DNA of 21,799 bases from NCBI GenBank assembly GCA_959018045.1, contig CAUEJN010000014.1, positions 1 through 21,799 of the forward strand, read 5' to 3'. The notes under the pieces were generated by a model. It was not told the origin of the DNA. It saw only the letters and a program-made list of their open reading frames with translations, and searched no databases. A program made the position numbers and the translations under genes. Shown here piece by piece: positions 1 to 7,534 of the stretch (position 1 is its first letter; each line of letters begins with the position of its first letter). This DNA comes from an uncultured Butyricicoccus sp. GTDB taxonomy: Bacteria; Bacillota; Clostridia; Oscillospirales; Butyricicoccaceae.

Positions 1-143
1 AGTCCGGCCAGGTAGATGCAAAGTCCCTGCTTGGTATGTTCCTGCTGTCTCTGAACGAGCCCCTGCAGATCGTTGTCGAGGACGACGTTGACCCGACCGC
101 TCTGTTCAAGGATCTGGCTGACTACCTCGAGATCGAGGAATAA
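1..143 (+). CDS. HPr-family phosphocarrier protein, C-terminal part (5' end outside window)
   Basis: The frame ending with TAA at 141-143 gives 46 residues that begin SGQVDAKSLLGMFLLSL and end LADYLEIEE. This resembles the second half of HPr proteins: the K-S-L-L-G segment matches the regulatory Ser46 region and the last stretch matches the C-terminal helix. HPr shuttles phosphate between enzyme I and PTS sugar permeases and, when phosphorylated on Ser46, acts in carbon catabolite control. The active-site His15 lies upstream and cannot be checked, so a non-PTS HPr paralogue (Crh-like) is possible. A strong terminator follows 18 bp after the stop codon. Confidence 0.75.
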   Translation, partial: SGQVDAKSLLGMFLLSLNEPLQIVVEDDVDPTALFKDLADYLEIEE

Positions 144-161
144 TTTTCCCGCATATACAAG

Positions 162-197
162 ACGCCCGGAAGGATTAAATCCCTCCGGGCGTTTTTT
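162..197 (+). terminator. Rho-independent terminator after the HPr gene
   Basis: The stem ACGCCCGGA (162-170) pairs with TCCGGGCGT (184-192), and the T-run at 192-197 follows directly. The T-run ends on the last bases of the converging YibE/F gene. The minus-strand side has no clear U-tract, so it probably serves the HPr gene only. Confidence 0.9.
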
Positions 198-1354
198 CAT
201 GCTTCTGTGGAAGTCTCCGGATGCTTGCCGTGCGGGTAGAGCAGGACGGCGAGCAGAACGGTGACCGGTACGGCGAGCACGATGCCGAAGCTGCCGGACA
301 GACCCTGCATGACGGCAATGCCGATGTTGTTGGAGTTGAGCACCTGTAAGAGCGGCAGATCGTAGGCGTAATTGAGCACCAGCATGCTGATGCTGCCGCC
401 GGCGAAAGCCAGAATGAGGGTGTTGCTGTCGGTGCCCATCATGTCGCGTCCGACGTGCATACCGGCGCGGAAGAGCGCCCGGCGGGACAGACTGGGGTCG
501 TGGGCGTACAGTTCACCGATGGCACTGCAAATGGACATGGCGACGTCCATGACCGCGCCCAGACTGGAAATGAGCAGGCCGGAGAACAGCAGGCCGCCGA
601 CCTGAACACCGCTGGTGTTGGACAGCGTCAGCAGGCTTTCAATGTCCGAGACGTTCCATCCCGTGATGCCCGATGCCAGACTGAAGAGCGAGGCCGAGAT
701 ACCGGCAATGATGACACCGGCCACCGTGCCGCCGGTGGCGATGAGTGTCTTTTTGGTCGGGCCGCCGATGAGGTAGAGCGTCACCGCGGTGGTGATGACA
801 CAGACCAGAACCGACACCCAGAAGGGCGACCAGCCCTTGTACACGAGCGGCAGGTAGACGTACAGGATGCACAGGAAGGTAAAGATCAGTCCCAGCGCAC
901 CTTTGACACCCTGTTTGCCGCCGACCAGACACAGGACGACCAAATAGAGTGCGGCGAAAATTACGATGACCATGCCGCGATCCTGCGAGTAGACGCTGGA
1001 AATCGTGGTGTCACCCGCGACGCTCTGCATCACGATGACCTTCATGCCCTCGGTGCAGCCCGCACCGAACAGATAACCCGAGCTGCTCGTGGTCTCGATC
1101 TCCTGACCCTCGCGCACACCGGTGGTCATGCGTACTTTGACGCGCTGTTCGCCCACGCGGCTGCCGTCCGGCTGTAAGTTGTCCTGTAAGATCTCGGTGA
1201 CCACACCTTTTTCAAAGGTCTGACCAGTTCGGGCAATCAGCTCGATCTTGTCTACCTGATTGATGTGGACGACAAAGCCCAAAAACAGGATGAGCAGCAG
1301 CAGGGGAGGCGCCCAGCGGCGCAGGATGCGGGCTGCAAGAGAGTCGGTTTTCAT
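197..1354 (-). CDS. YibE/F family multi-pass membrane protein
   Basis: The protein has 385 residues. It has an N-terminal membrane helix (about 15-31), an extracytoplasmic domain (about 32-128), then about seven hydrophobic segments from residue 129 to the C-terminus (for example MVIVIFAALYLVVLCLVGG and IVLAVPVTVLLAVLLYP). The loop GRDMMGTDSNTLILAF between helices and the overall layout match the YibE/F-like family, whose transport substrate is not known. The ATG at 1354 is preceded by a GCGAGGA ribosome site. The gene converges on the HPr gene. No good promoter is visible in the 128-bp gap upstream, which also holds the terminator of the preceding phosphoesterase gene, so expression may depend on readthrough. 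The family call is by sequence pattern; function is unknown. Confidence 0.8.
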   Translation of the reverse strand: MKTDSLAARILRRWAPPLLLLILFLGFVVHINQVDKIELIARTGQTFEKGVVTEILQDNLQPDGSRVGEQRVKVRMTTGVREGQEIETTSSSGYLFGAGCTEGMKVIVMQSVAGDTTISSVYSQDRGMVIVIFAALYLVVLCLVGGKQGVKGALGLIFTFLCILYVYLPLVYKGWSPFWVSVLVCVITTAVTLYLIGGPTKKTLIATGGTVAGVIIAGISASLFSLASGITGWNVSDIESLLTLSNTSGVQVGGLLFSGLLISSLGAVMDVAMSICSAIGELYAHDPSLSRRALFRAGMHVGRDMMGTDSNTLILAFAGGSISMLVLNYAYDLPLLQVLNSNNIGIAVMQGLSGSFGIVLAVPVTVLLAVLLYPHGKHPETSTEA

Positions 1355-1386
1355 CGGGAAGATCCTCGCTTTCGTGGTGAATATGG

Positions 1387-1424
1387 AAAAACCGCCCCGC
1401 AGGGGTCAGACCCTTGCGGAGCGG
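1387..1424 (-). terminator. Terminator after the SLH metallophosphoesterase gene
   Basis: A 14-bp stem with G-U wobbles, 1392-1405 with 1411-1424, encloses a 5-nt loop. On the minus strand it is followed by five U (A1387-A1391). It lies between the stop at 1483 and the YibE/F start at 1354, leaving only about 32 bp to that start codon. Confidence 0.8.
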
Positions 1425-1482
1425 CTGGCCATCCGGGGAGCGGAGGCCAAAGGAGAATGATAAAAAAGGGATTTGAACCGGA

Positions 1483-3492
1483 TTAGAGTGCTGCCAGTGC
1501 TGCGGCCAGATCGTCAGCCGTTACCGTACCGGTCGGCTGGAATGCGCCGCCCTTTGCGGTCAGGACACCGGTGGTCAGCGCGTAAGCTGCGCCATCCTTT
1601 GCCCAGGTGGAAACGGCTGCGCTGTCTGCGCATGCACTCAGCTTGGAAGCGTCAGCCGAAACTTCCTTGCCGGTCTTCTGTGCGTACTGGTAGAACAGAA
1701 CGGCCAGCTCTTCGCGGGTGATGGAAGCGTTAGGCTTGAAGGTACCGTCACCGTTGCCGATTACGATGCCCTGCTGTGCAGCCCATGCAACAGACGTTGC
1801 GTAGGAAGCGTCGGATGCGACATCGGAGAAGTGTGCGACGGCATCAACCGACGGCTTGCCAGCTGTCTCGTAGAGTGCGGTAACAACGTCTGCGCGGGTC
1901 ATGTTGGTCTGTACCGGGGTCTGGGGCTGGGTGTCATCCTTGCGGATGGTGAAGGTCTCGTCGATCTTTTCGGTCTTGCCGGACTCGGTGATCTGGTAGG
2001 TGTCGATGGAGAAAGCGTCCTCGCTCAGGTTGATGACCGAGTAGCTGGGCAGCCAGTTCTGGCTGCGGACTGCGACATAGTCCTGCTGGGTGGCGATGAG
2101 CTCGTAGAACTTGGAGCCCGAAGCCGAGTTTGCGGTCATGTACAGCGTGCCTTCGGGATTGACAACCGTGTTGCCGGTGGTATCCTCGATTGTGTAGCAC
2201 TGGTTGCCGTCTACGAATGCCTGCTTGGAAGCCTGGCCCGCAGCGTCGCCGTCTTCCGGCCACAGGGTGTACAGCTCGCCGGTCTTGACGTTCTTTGCGT
2301 GATCCCAGTCGTAGTCGGAACCATCCTCGTTGAGCGGCATGGAGTAGCTGTCATGCTCCTGACCGTCGCCGTAGAGCAGCTTGGTGCGGCTGTACGTGTG
2401 GTCGTGACCCTGGAGAACAACGTCGATGTCGTACTGGTCAAAGATGGGGGTCAGCTGGGTGCGCAGGATCATACCGTCGGTGTCCGAATGGTCGTAGCCA
2501 GAGCCGTAAATATCCTGGTGGATGGTTACGATGCGCCATGCAGCATCCGGGTAAGCCTTGGTTGCTTCCTCAATGGTCTGCGCATGCTCAGCAGCGTTGT
2601 AGTTGTTGGTGTTGAGCACGATGAACAGACCCGGGCCGTAAGAGTAGTAGTAGTCACCGCCGGCTTCGGTCTGACCGTTGTCGGTCTCGTTCGGGTTGTT
2701 GAAGTGGTAGTCGTAGTCGGCGTTGAGCGAATCGTGGTTGCCGATGGTGGTTGCAACCGGCAGGGAAGCCAGTGCGTCCGGATCGAGGTAACCAGCGTAC
2801 TCCTCTTCCTTAGCCTTACCGGTCTTGTTGACCTGGTCACCGGCCGAAATGATGAAGTTCAGGTCGGGGTTCTGTGCGGTTGCGATTTCCAGCGTGCGGT
2901 TCCAGCCGAAGCTGTCGTTGCGGGCTGCGGTGTTTGCAGCACCTGCATCTGCGACCAGTGCGTCACTGCCCTGGGTCTGACCCTTGGATGCGCCGACCTG
3001 CGGGTCACCGACATACAGCATCTTGACGTTGGAGAAGCTGCCGGTCTTGTAGACGACAGGGTCGGTCTGTACGCCGTTCTTCTCAACGGTGTAGTAGTAG
3101 GTGGTGTTTTCCTTGAGGCCGGTGACGGTTACCTGATTGGTGTGGTAAGCGACGCCGCCCGTGAGGCTGGTGTCGACTGCGGAAGCCTTGCCGGTGTAAG
3201 CGGTTAGTGCGTTCTTGTCGGTGCCGAAGTGCACAACAGGCGTTGCCTGCTTGCCGGACTCATCTTTGCTGTACCAGGCAAAGTTCAGCTGGGTTTCGTC
3301 TGCACCGGGGGTCAGAGCAACCTTGGTGTAGTCGGTTGCGACCGTCTTCCACTCCTCGACCCAGGCGTTCCAGTCGGCCTGGTTGCCGATGACGCTGCCG
3401 TCGTTGTAATCTGCGGCGAATGCCGGAGAGATCGAACCGGCGACCAGTGCGGCGCCGAGTACACCGGCAAAAACTCTGCTGTGCTTATGCAT
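1483..3492 (-). CDS. Secreted purple-acid-phosphatase-like metallophosphoesterase with C-terminal SLH repeats
   Basis: The protein has 669 residues. A signal peptide (1-26, ending SISPAFA) is followed by a fibronectin-III/PAP-N-like domain (about 62-155). A calcineurin-like phosphoesterase domain (about 156-400) carries the metal motifs GDPQ (162-165, D163), GDQVN (218-222), GNHD (251-254), H325 and GHDH (362-365). A Pro/Thr/Gln linker leads to SLH repeats (about 530-669) with TRAD, TREE and TADD motif positions. It should hydrolyse phosphomonoesters or diesters outside the cell while anchored to the wall polymer; the substrate is not known. The ATG at 3492 is chosen because AAGGGG precedes it, the signal peptide begins there, and the upstream in-frame TTG at 3594 lies inside the -35 box. 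The gene is monocistronic, with its own promoter and terminator. Confidence 0.88.
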   Translation of the reverse strand: MHKHSRVFAGVLGAALVAGSISPAFAADYNDGSVIGNQADWNAWVEEWKTVATDYTKVALTPGADETQLNFAWYSKDESGKQATPVVHFGTDKNALTAYTGKASAVDTSLTGGVAYHTNQVTVTGLKENTTYYYTVEKNGVQTDPVVYKTGSFSNVKMLYVGDPQVGASKGQTQGSDALVADAGAANTAARNDSFGWNRTLEIATAQNPDLNFIISAGDQVNKTGKAKEEEYAGYLDPDALASLPVATTIGNHDSLNADYDYHFNNPNETDNGQTEAGGDYYYSYGPGLFIVLNTNNYNAAEHAQTIEEATKAYPDAAWRIVTIHQDIYGSGYDHSDTDGMILRTQLTPIFDQYDIDVVLQGHDHTYSRTKLLYGDGQEHDSYSMPLNEDGSDYDWDHAKNVKTGELYTLWPEDGDAAGQASKQAFVDGNQCYTIEDTTGNTVVNPEGTLYMTANSASGSKFYELIATQQDYVAVRSQNWLPSYSVINLSEDAFSIDTYQITESGKTEKIDETFTIRKDDTQPQTPVQTNMTRADVVTALYETAGKPSVDAVAHFSDVASDASYATSVAWAAQQGIVIGNGDGTFKPNASITREELAVLFYQYAQKTGKEVSADASKLSACADSAAVSTWAKDGAAYALTTGVLTAKGGAFQPTGTVTADDLAAALAAL

Positions 3493-3565
3493 TTGGATTA
3501 CCCCTTTTCCTGATTTGGTTGCGTTAAAATTGCGTGAAAATCTGTGTTTCACGCCAGCGAGGACA

Positions 3566-3594
3566 AGTATAGCACTGGAAAATTGGAGTTTCAA
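3566..3594 (-). promoter_or_regulatory. Promoter of the SLH metallophosphoesterase gene
   Basis: On the minus strand the -35 is TTGAAA (3589-3594), the spacer 17 bp and the -10 TATACT (3566-3571). This is a SigA-type promoter giving a leader of about 70 nt. It excludes the TTG at 3594 as a start codon. Confidence 0.8.
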
Positions 3595-3720
3595 TGCAAT
3601 TTGAAAAGACTTTTCCTACATTTTGGCCGATGTTTACAGAAACCGGAAATGTGTCGATTGTGTGAACTTTGGGTATCGCGCGTGTGCACGGGCAAGGGCA
3701 AACCACTGGTCACAAATAAC

Positions 3721-3752
3721 AAAAAAATCCGCTGGAAGCCCAGCGGATTTTT
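3721..3752 (-). terminator. Terminator after aspS (possibly bidirectional)
   Basis: An 11- to 13-bp stem centred on ATCCGCTGG/CCAGCGGAT (3725-3735 with 3740-3750) has a 4-nt loop, with A7 on the left and T5 on the right of the stem. The aspS stop codon is about 20 bp away. The stretch 3595-3720 holds nothing else I can identify. Confidence 0.9.
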
Positions 3753-3770
3753 GAATCGGTGTATGAGATT

Positions 3771-5093
3771 TTACGGCTCCAGACGGGTCATATCGCGCGG
3801 GAACATGGAAGCCTCGCGAATATTCTTCTGGCCGAGCAGCTGCATGGTCAGACGCTCGAGGCCGATACCCAGACCACCGTGCGGCGGCATGCCGTACTTG
3901 TGCATAATCAGGAAGGATTCGAAGAGCGAGACGTCCATCTTGCGATCCTCGAGCTTCTTGACCTGCTCGTGATAGTCGTGGATACGCTGACCGCCGGTGG
4001 TGATTTCAAGACCGCGGAACAGCAGGTCGAACGACAGAGCAAACTTGGGGTTCTCTGCATCGTCCATTGCGTAGAACGGGCGCTTTGCAGAGGGAAAGTG
4101 GGTGACGAAGACGAACTCAGAGCCGTAGGTCTCTTCCGCCCACTGGCACATCATAACTTCCTCATCGGGGTTGAGGTCATAGCGGTTCTTGGACTTGTGA
4201 CCGAACTTCTCGAGCATAATCTCCTTGGCCTCGGTGAAGGTGACGGTCGGGATCTTGTCGATGACCGGCAGCTTGGAGCCCAGCATCTCGAGCTCTTCCT
4301 TGCAGTGCTTCTGTACGTACTCGATGACGTACTTGAGCATACCGGTCTCCATCTCCATGACATCGTACATGGAATCGATGTAAGCCATCTCGAAGTCCAG
4401 ACCGATGTACTCGTTTAAATGACGGGAGGTGTTGTGACGCTCAGCGCGGTATACGTTGCCGATCTCGAAGACGCGGCCGAAGATACCAGCGGTGTACTGC
4501 TTGTAGAACTGCGGGGACTGTGCGAGGTAAGCCTGCTGACCGAAGTAGTCGAGCTTGAAGATGTTCGCACCGCCCTCAGCACCGGCAGAAACGATCTTGG
4601 GGGTGTGGATGTGGGTGAAGCCCTGACTGATCATGTATTCTGCAAAGCCGTCTGCGATGGCAGCCTGAATGCGGAAGATCGCCTGCTTGCGGGGATGACG
4701 CAGGGTGATGGGACGGAGCGGCAGCTCGGCGTCCAGGGTCATGCCCAGGTACTTCTTGCCCAGCGGAACCGGGATCTGCTCAGCAGGACGGGACAGAATG
4801 CGAACCGAAGTCAGAACGACCTCAAAGCCGTGCTCTGCACGGGGCTCCTCACGCACGTTGCCCGAAACCTCGACGACCATGCCGTCCCTGATGTCTGCCT
4901 TGGTCATGCCGTCGATCTCGCCCGAGAACATGCACTGAATCAGGCCGCGGTTAACGCGGACAACGACAAAGGCAAAATCGGACATATCGCGCACGCGGTG
5001 CACGGTGCCGCGGAAGGAGACAGACTTGCCGACCGAAGCGGCAGCATCCTCGACCGCGTCGATATACTGCTTGGGGGTGCTGATAAACTCCAT
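3771..5093 (-). CDS. aspS: Archaeal-type aspartyl-tRNA synthetase, probably non-discriminating (Asp-tRNA Asp/Asn)
   Basis: The protein has 440 residues, the length of archaeal/eukaryotic-type AspRS; bacterial AspRS is about 590 and has an inserted GAD domain that is absent here. An N-terminal OB-fold anticodon-binding domain (about 15-105) precedes the class II core: QSPQFYKQ (192-199), motif 2 YRAERHNTSRHLNEY (215-229), GGQR (367-370), motif 3 GLGIGLERL (407-415) and the C-terminus FPRDMTRLEP. His32 sits where discriminating archaeal enzymes carry Trp and non-discriminating ones carry His, by my recollection of the alignment. It may therefore charge tRNA-Asn with Asp for GatCAB amidation. 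Start ATG 5093 follows GAGAGG. It has its own promoter and terminator, and no T-box is visible in its short leader. Confidence 0.93.
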   Translation of the reverse strand: MEFISTPKQYIDAVEDAAASVGKSVSFRGTVHRVRDMSDFAFVVVRVNRGLIQCMFSGEIDGMTKADIRDGMVVEVSGNVREEPRAEHGFEVVLTSVRILSRPAEQIPVPLGKKYLGMTLDAELPLRPITLRHPRKQAIFRIQAAIADGFAEYMISQGFTHIHTPKIVSAGAEGGANIFKLDYFGQQAYLAQSPQFYKQYTAGIFGRVFEIGNVYRAERHNTSRHLNEYIGLDFEMAYIDSMYDVMEMETGMLKYVIEYVQKHCKEELEMLGSKLPVIDKIPTVTFTEAKEIMLEKFGHKSKNRYDLNPDEEVMMCQWAEETYGSEFVFVTHFPSAKRPFYAMDDAENPKFALSFDLLFRGLEITTGGQRIHDYHEQVKKLEDRKMDVSLFESFLIMHKYGMPPHGGLGIGLERLTMQLLGQKNIREASMFPRDMTRLEP

Positions 5094-5147
5094 AGTGTTT
5101 ACGCCTCTCTATCTGGATTTATGATTTTCAAAAAATGTTACTTTCTT

Positions 5148-5176
5148 ATTATATAGACAAATGCCCATGTTATCAA
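5148..5176 (-). promoter_or_regulatory. Promoter of aspS
   Basis: On the minus strand the -35 is TTGATA (5171-5176), the spacer 17 bp and the -10 TATAAT (5148-5153). The expected leader is about 48 nt, too short for a T-box. Confidence 0.85.
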
Positions 5177-5200
5177 GCCCAAAGGCAAAAAAATACGCAC

Positions 5201-5228
5201 AAAAAGGGGCTTCCAAACCGGAAACCCC
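5201..5228 (-). terminator. Terminator after xpt
   Basis: A nine-bp stem, 5206-5214 with 5220-5228 (one G-U pair), has a 5-nt loop and is followed on the minus strand by five U. It lies 17 bp beyond the xpt stop codon and just upstream of the aspS promoter. Confidence 0.9.
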
Positions 5229-5245
5229 TTGGAGATCTGAGAAGA

Positions 5246-5833
5246 TCAGTCTGCGGCGGTATCGTGATCGAAGACGATGTGGCCGTCGTGCATTTCCTTG
5301 ATGACAGCGAGCGACTGTACGTCGAGGCCGAGATCGCGAATGGCCTTGCCGCCCACATCGAAGCCCTTTTCGATGCAGATGCCAGCGCCGACGATGGCTG
5401 CACCCGACTGGCGCACGAGCGAGATCAGACCCAGCATAGCGCTGCCCTTGGCGAGGAAGTCATCGATGAGCAGAACGCGATCGTCCGGGCTGAGGAAGCG
5501 GGCGGAAACGATGATGTCGTAGTTGCGCTGATGGGTGAAGGAGGTGACCTGGGAGGTCAGGACTTCACCATCGATGTTGCGCGACTGTGTTTTCTTGGCG
5601 AATACCACCGGAACACCAAAATGCTGCGCGGTGATGCATGCGATTCCGATGCCGGAAGCCTCAATGGTCAGGATCTTGGTGACACCACGGTCACCAAAGC
5701 GGCGGAAGAACTCCTTGCCCAGTTCATTGATCAGCGAAACGTCCATCTGATGATTGAGGAAAGCGTCGACCTTGAGCACATCGCCGTCCTTGACGCGGCC
5801 GCGTTCCAAAATGGCATTTTCCAATAACTGCAT
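5246..5833 (-). CDS. xpt: Xanthine phosphoribosyltransferase
   Basis: The protein has 195 residues, the normal Xpt length. It converts xanthine and PRPP to XMP in the cytoplasm, a purine salvage step. The PRPP loop VLLIDDFLAKGSA (120-132), the EASGIG segment (58-63) and KKTQSRNIDGE (80-90) are typical of Xpt rather than Hpt or Apt. The ATG at 5833 is preferred over the in-frame TTG three bases upstream; a GGGGG ribosome site lies 9 nt before it. Many Firmicutes xpt genes follow a guanine riboswitch, but the roughly 65-nt leader here has neither its length nor its conserved loops. It has its own promoter and terminator. It is not linked to pbuX here, but shares the window with the de novo purine operon. 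Confidence 0.95.
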   Translation of the reverse strand: MQLLENAILERGRVKDGDVLKVDAFLNHQMDVSLINELGKEFFRRFGDRGVTKILTIEASGIGIACITAQHFGVPVVFAKKTQSRNIDGEVLTSQVTSFTHQRNYDIIVSARFLSPDDRVLLIDDFLAKGSAMLGLISLVRQSGAAIVGAGICIEKGFDVGGKAIRDLGLDVQSLAVIKEMHDGHIVFDHDTAAD

Positions 5834-5899
5834 CAATCATTACCCCCGGAAATTGTATGTGTTTGAAATTTGTCAAAGTAAGAAATTAGGTTAATATTT

Positions 5900-5928
5900 A
5901 TCATACCATTTCTATATGAACTTTTCAA
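5900..5928 (-). promoter_or_regulatory. Promoter of xpt
   Basis: On the minus strand the -35 is TTGAAA (5923-5928), the spacer 17 bp and the -10 TATGAT (5900-5905). It lies in the 104-bp gap after the flippase stop codon. No terminator is seen for the flippase, so some readthrough into xpt is possible. Confidence 0.8.
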
Positions 5929-5937
5929 GACGAAATC

Positions 5938-7386
5938 TCACGAACGATGCAGCTTTTTGACGAGCATTGTCATTTCCTCTCGTGCCTCGCCCGACAGGAC
6001 GATGCAGACAAGGTAGGTCAGACCACCGGCTGCAATGGCGATGATCAGACGGAACAGGTTGCCCATCGGCAGCAGCGTGCAGGCGAATGCAACCACACCG
6101 CACAGGGCAGCCGAGATAAAGATGCGCAGGAAGGACTTCATGGATACGTGCCACATGAAGTAGCGGCGCACGCGGATGGACGTGATGAGGAAGTAGGACG
6201 CGAGTGCGATGACCGAACCGACCGCACCGCCCATAAAGCCCATGGCACGGATGAGGACGACGCTGGACACGATCTTGATGATGGTGGCGAGCGCACTATT
6301 CAAGATAACCGGTCGGGTATCCTGCTCGAGCTCAAAGCCCTTGTTTGCGTACTCGGTCAGACCCATAAAGACCATGGTAAAGCTCATCAGACCGATGGCC
6401 GGTGCACCGGCATCATAGCCCGATGCAAAGAACACGCGAGTAAACGGCAGTGCAACCGCGGTCAGACCGAAGGCAGCCGGGAAGGCCACCAGCATGTACA
6501 GACGCACACCGGCGTTGAGCAGTCCACGGGCTTCGTCTCGTCCGGACTCGCGCCACGCACGCAGTACAGCGGGATAGACACCGCGCAGTACGCCGACCGA
6601 CAGCATGTTGAAGATGGACGACGGAATGGATACGTTGCTCGAGTAGACCGCGAATACCTCGTCGCCGTAGATACCCAGAACCAGAAAACGGTCGATGAGG
6701 TTCAGAAGTGCGGTACACAGTGCAACGCCCATGAGCGGTACACCGAACGCCAGCAGCTTTTTGAGCATTTCCTGAGAGAACCGGCGCAGACGGACAACAT
6801 GGGGCATACCCAGCGCAATGACCGCGCCGATGGAGCCAATGCCGTCGGCCAGAATGTTTGCCAAAAGTGCCGGTGTCGGGGAGTCAAAGCCCGACTTGCC
6901 GCCGACAAACAGGATGGCGAGCAGCAGCTTGAGTGAAGCTGAGGTCAGACTCAGGATGATAGCCGGCCGGATGATGGACAGCTGTACCATCGTGTTGTTG
7001 AGCACGGTAAACGCCGAGTAGGTACAGAACATGACCGCGCCGAGCAGGTAATAGGTCTCACGTGTAAACAGGTAGATACCGATACAGACCGCCCCGGTCA
7101 CCGCACACAGCAGGACATAGATGGGGGCGATGGTCGAGAACAGGCGGGCAGCCCGGTCTTTCTTGTACTCTTCGGCGACATAGCGGGTGTTGGAGTTGGA
7201 CATCCACGCCGCGATGAGCAGGAAGGTGAAGTTGACCATCATGTTGGTCGCGTTAAACAGACCAACCGCCGATTTGGTCAGGATGTGCGAGTAGAGCGAC
7301 GACATCGCCATGAGCAGCACGCCCTCGGCGAGCTTGGCGGGCAAAAACAACATGGCGTTGCGCGTCATCGTGTTTTTTTCAGACAT
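5938..7386 (-). CDS. Polysaccharide flippase-like MOP-superfamily membrane protein
   Basis: The protein has 482 residues with about 12-14 hydrophobic segments over its whole length. It has the pattern of Wzx/polysaccharide biosynthesis transporters: an amphipathic N-terminus, then paired helices with short charged loops such as RYVAEEYKKDRAARLF and LRRFSQEMLKKLLAFGVP. Such proteins flip lipid-linked glycan precursors across the cytoplasmic membrane. The ATG at 7386 is preferred over the in-frame TTG at 7392, because AAAGGA lies 8 nt from the ATG but too close to the TTG. It is divergent from the GT4-CsaB fusion gene and appears to share a -35 box with it, which suggests a joint role in wall-polymer export. 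MurJ-like lipid II flipping cannot be excluded from sequence alone. Confidence 0.85.
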   Translation of the reverse strand: MSEKNTMTRNAMLFLPAKLAEGVLLMAMSSLYSHILTKSAVGLFNATNMMVNFTFLLIAAWMSNSNTRYVAEEYKKDRAARLFSTIAPIYVLLCAVTGAVCIGIYLFTRETYYLLGAVMFCTYSAFTVLNNTMVQLSIIRPAIILSLTSASLKLLLAILFVGGKSGFDSPTPALLANILADGIGSIGAVIALGMPHVVRLRRFSQEMLKKLLAFGVPLMGVALCTALLNLIDRFLVLGIYGDEVFAVYSSNVSIPSSIFNMLSVGVLRGVYPAVLRAWRESGRDEARGLLNAGVRLYMLVAFPAAFGLTAVALPFTRVFFASGYDAGAPAIGLMSFTMVFMGLTEYANKGFELEQDTRPVILNSALATIIKIVSSVVLIRAMGFMGGAVGSVIALASYFLITSIRVRRYFMWHVSMKSFLRIFISAALCGVVAFACTLLPMGNLFRLIIAIAAGGLTYLVCIVLSGEAREEMTMLVKKLHRS

Positions 7387-7445
7387 GGGCAAATTCCTTT
7401 TTTTGATTCATAATTGCTTGAAAAAAGTGAAGTTACGACTTTTTT

Positions 7446-7474
7446 AGTATAACACCTCGGGACAGAAATTGCAA
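7446..7474 (-). promoter_or_regulatory. Promoter of the flippase gene (shares its -35 with the divergent gene)
   Basis: On the minus strand the -35 is TTGCAA (7469-7474), the spacer 17 bp and the -10 TATACT (7446-7451). TTGCAA is its own reverse complement, so the same six bases can be the -35 of the plus-strand promoter. Confidence 0.75.
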
Positions 7475-7496
7475 TCGGGCAGGAATTGTGTATAAT
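7469..7496 (+). promoter_or_regulatory. Promoter of the GT4-CsaB fusion gene
   Basis: The -35 is TTGCAA (7469-7474), the spacer 16 bp and the -10 a consensus TATAAT (7491-7496). The predicted transcript start at about 7503 falls after the upstream in-frame ATG at 7502, which supports translation from 7535. Confidence 0.75.
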
Positions 7497-7534
7497 AGGG
7501 TATGGATACGAGAAAACAATCATGGAGGAACTGC

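Noticed and set aside
1468..1479. GGGATTTGAACC looks like the T-arm end of a tRNA on the minus strand, possibly an att-site scar.
   Set aside because: The flanking bases do not pair into a T-stem or acceptor stem, there is no D- or anticodon arm, and no integrase or repeat copy is present.
3493..3594. N-terminal extension of the SLH phosphoesterase by 34 residues from a TTG.
   Set aside because: The TTG is part of the -35 hexamer of the gene's own promoter, and the signal peptide begins at the ATG at 3492.
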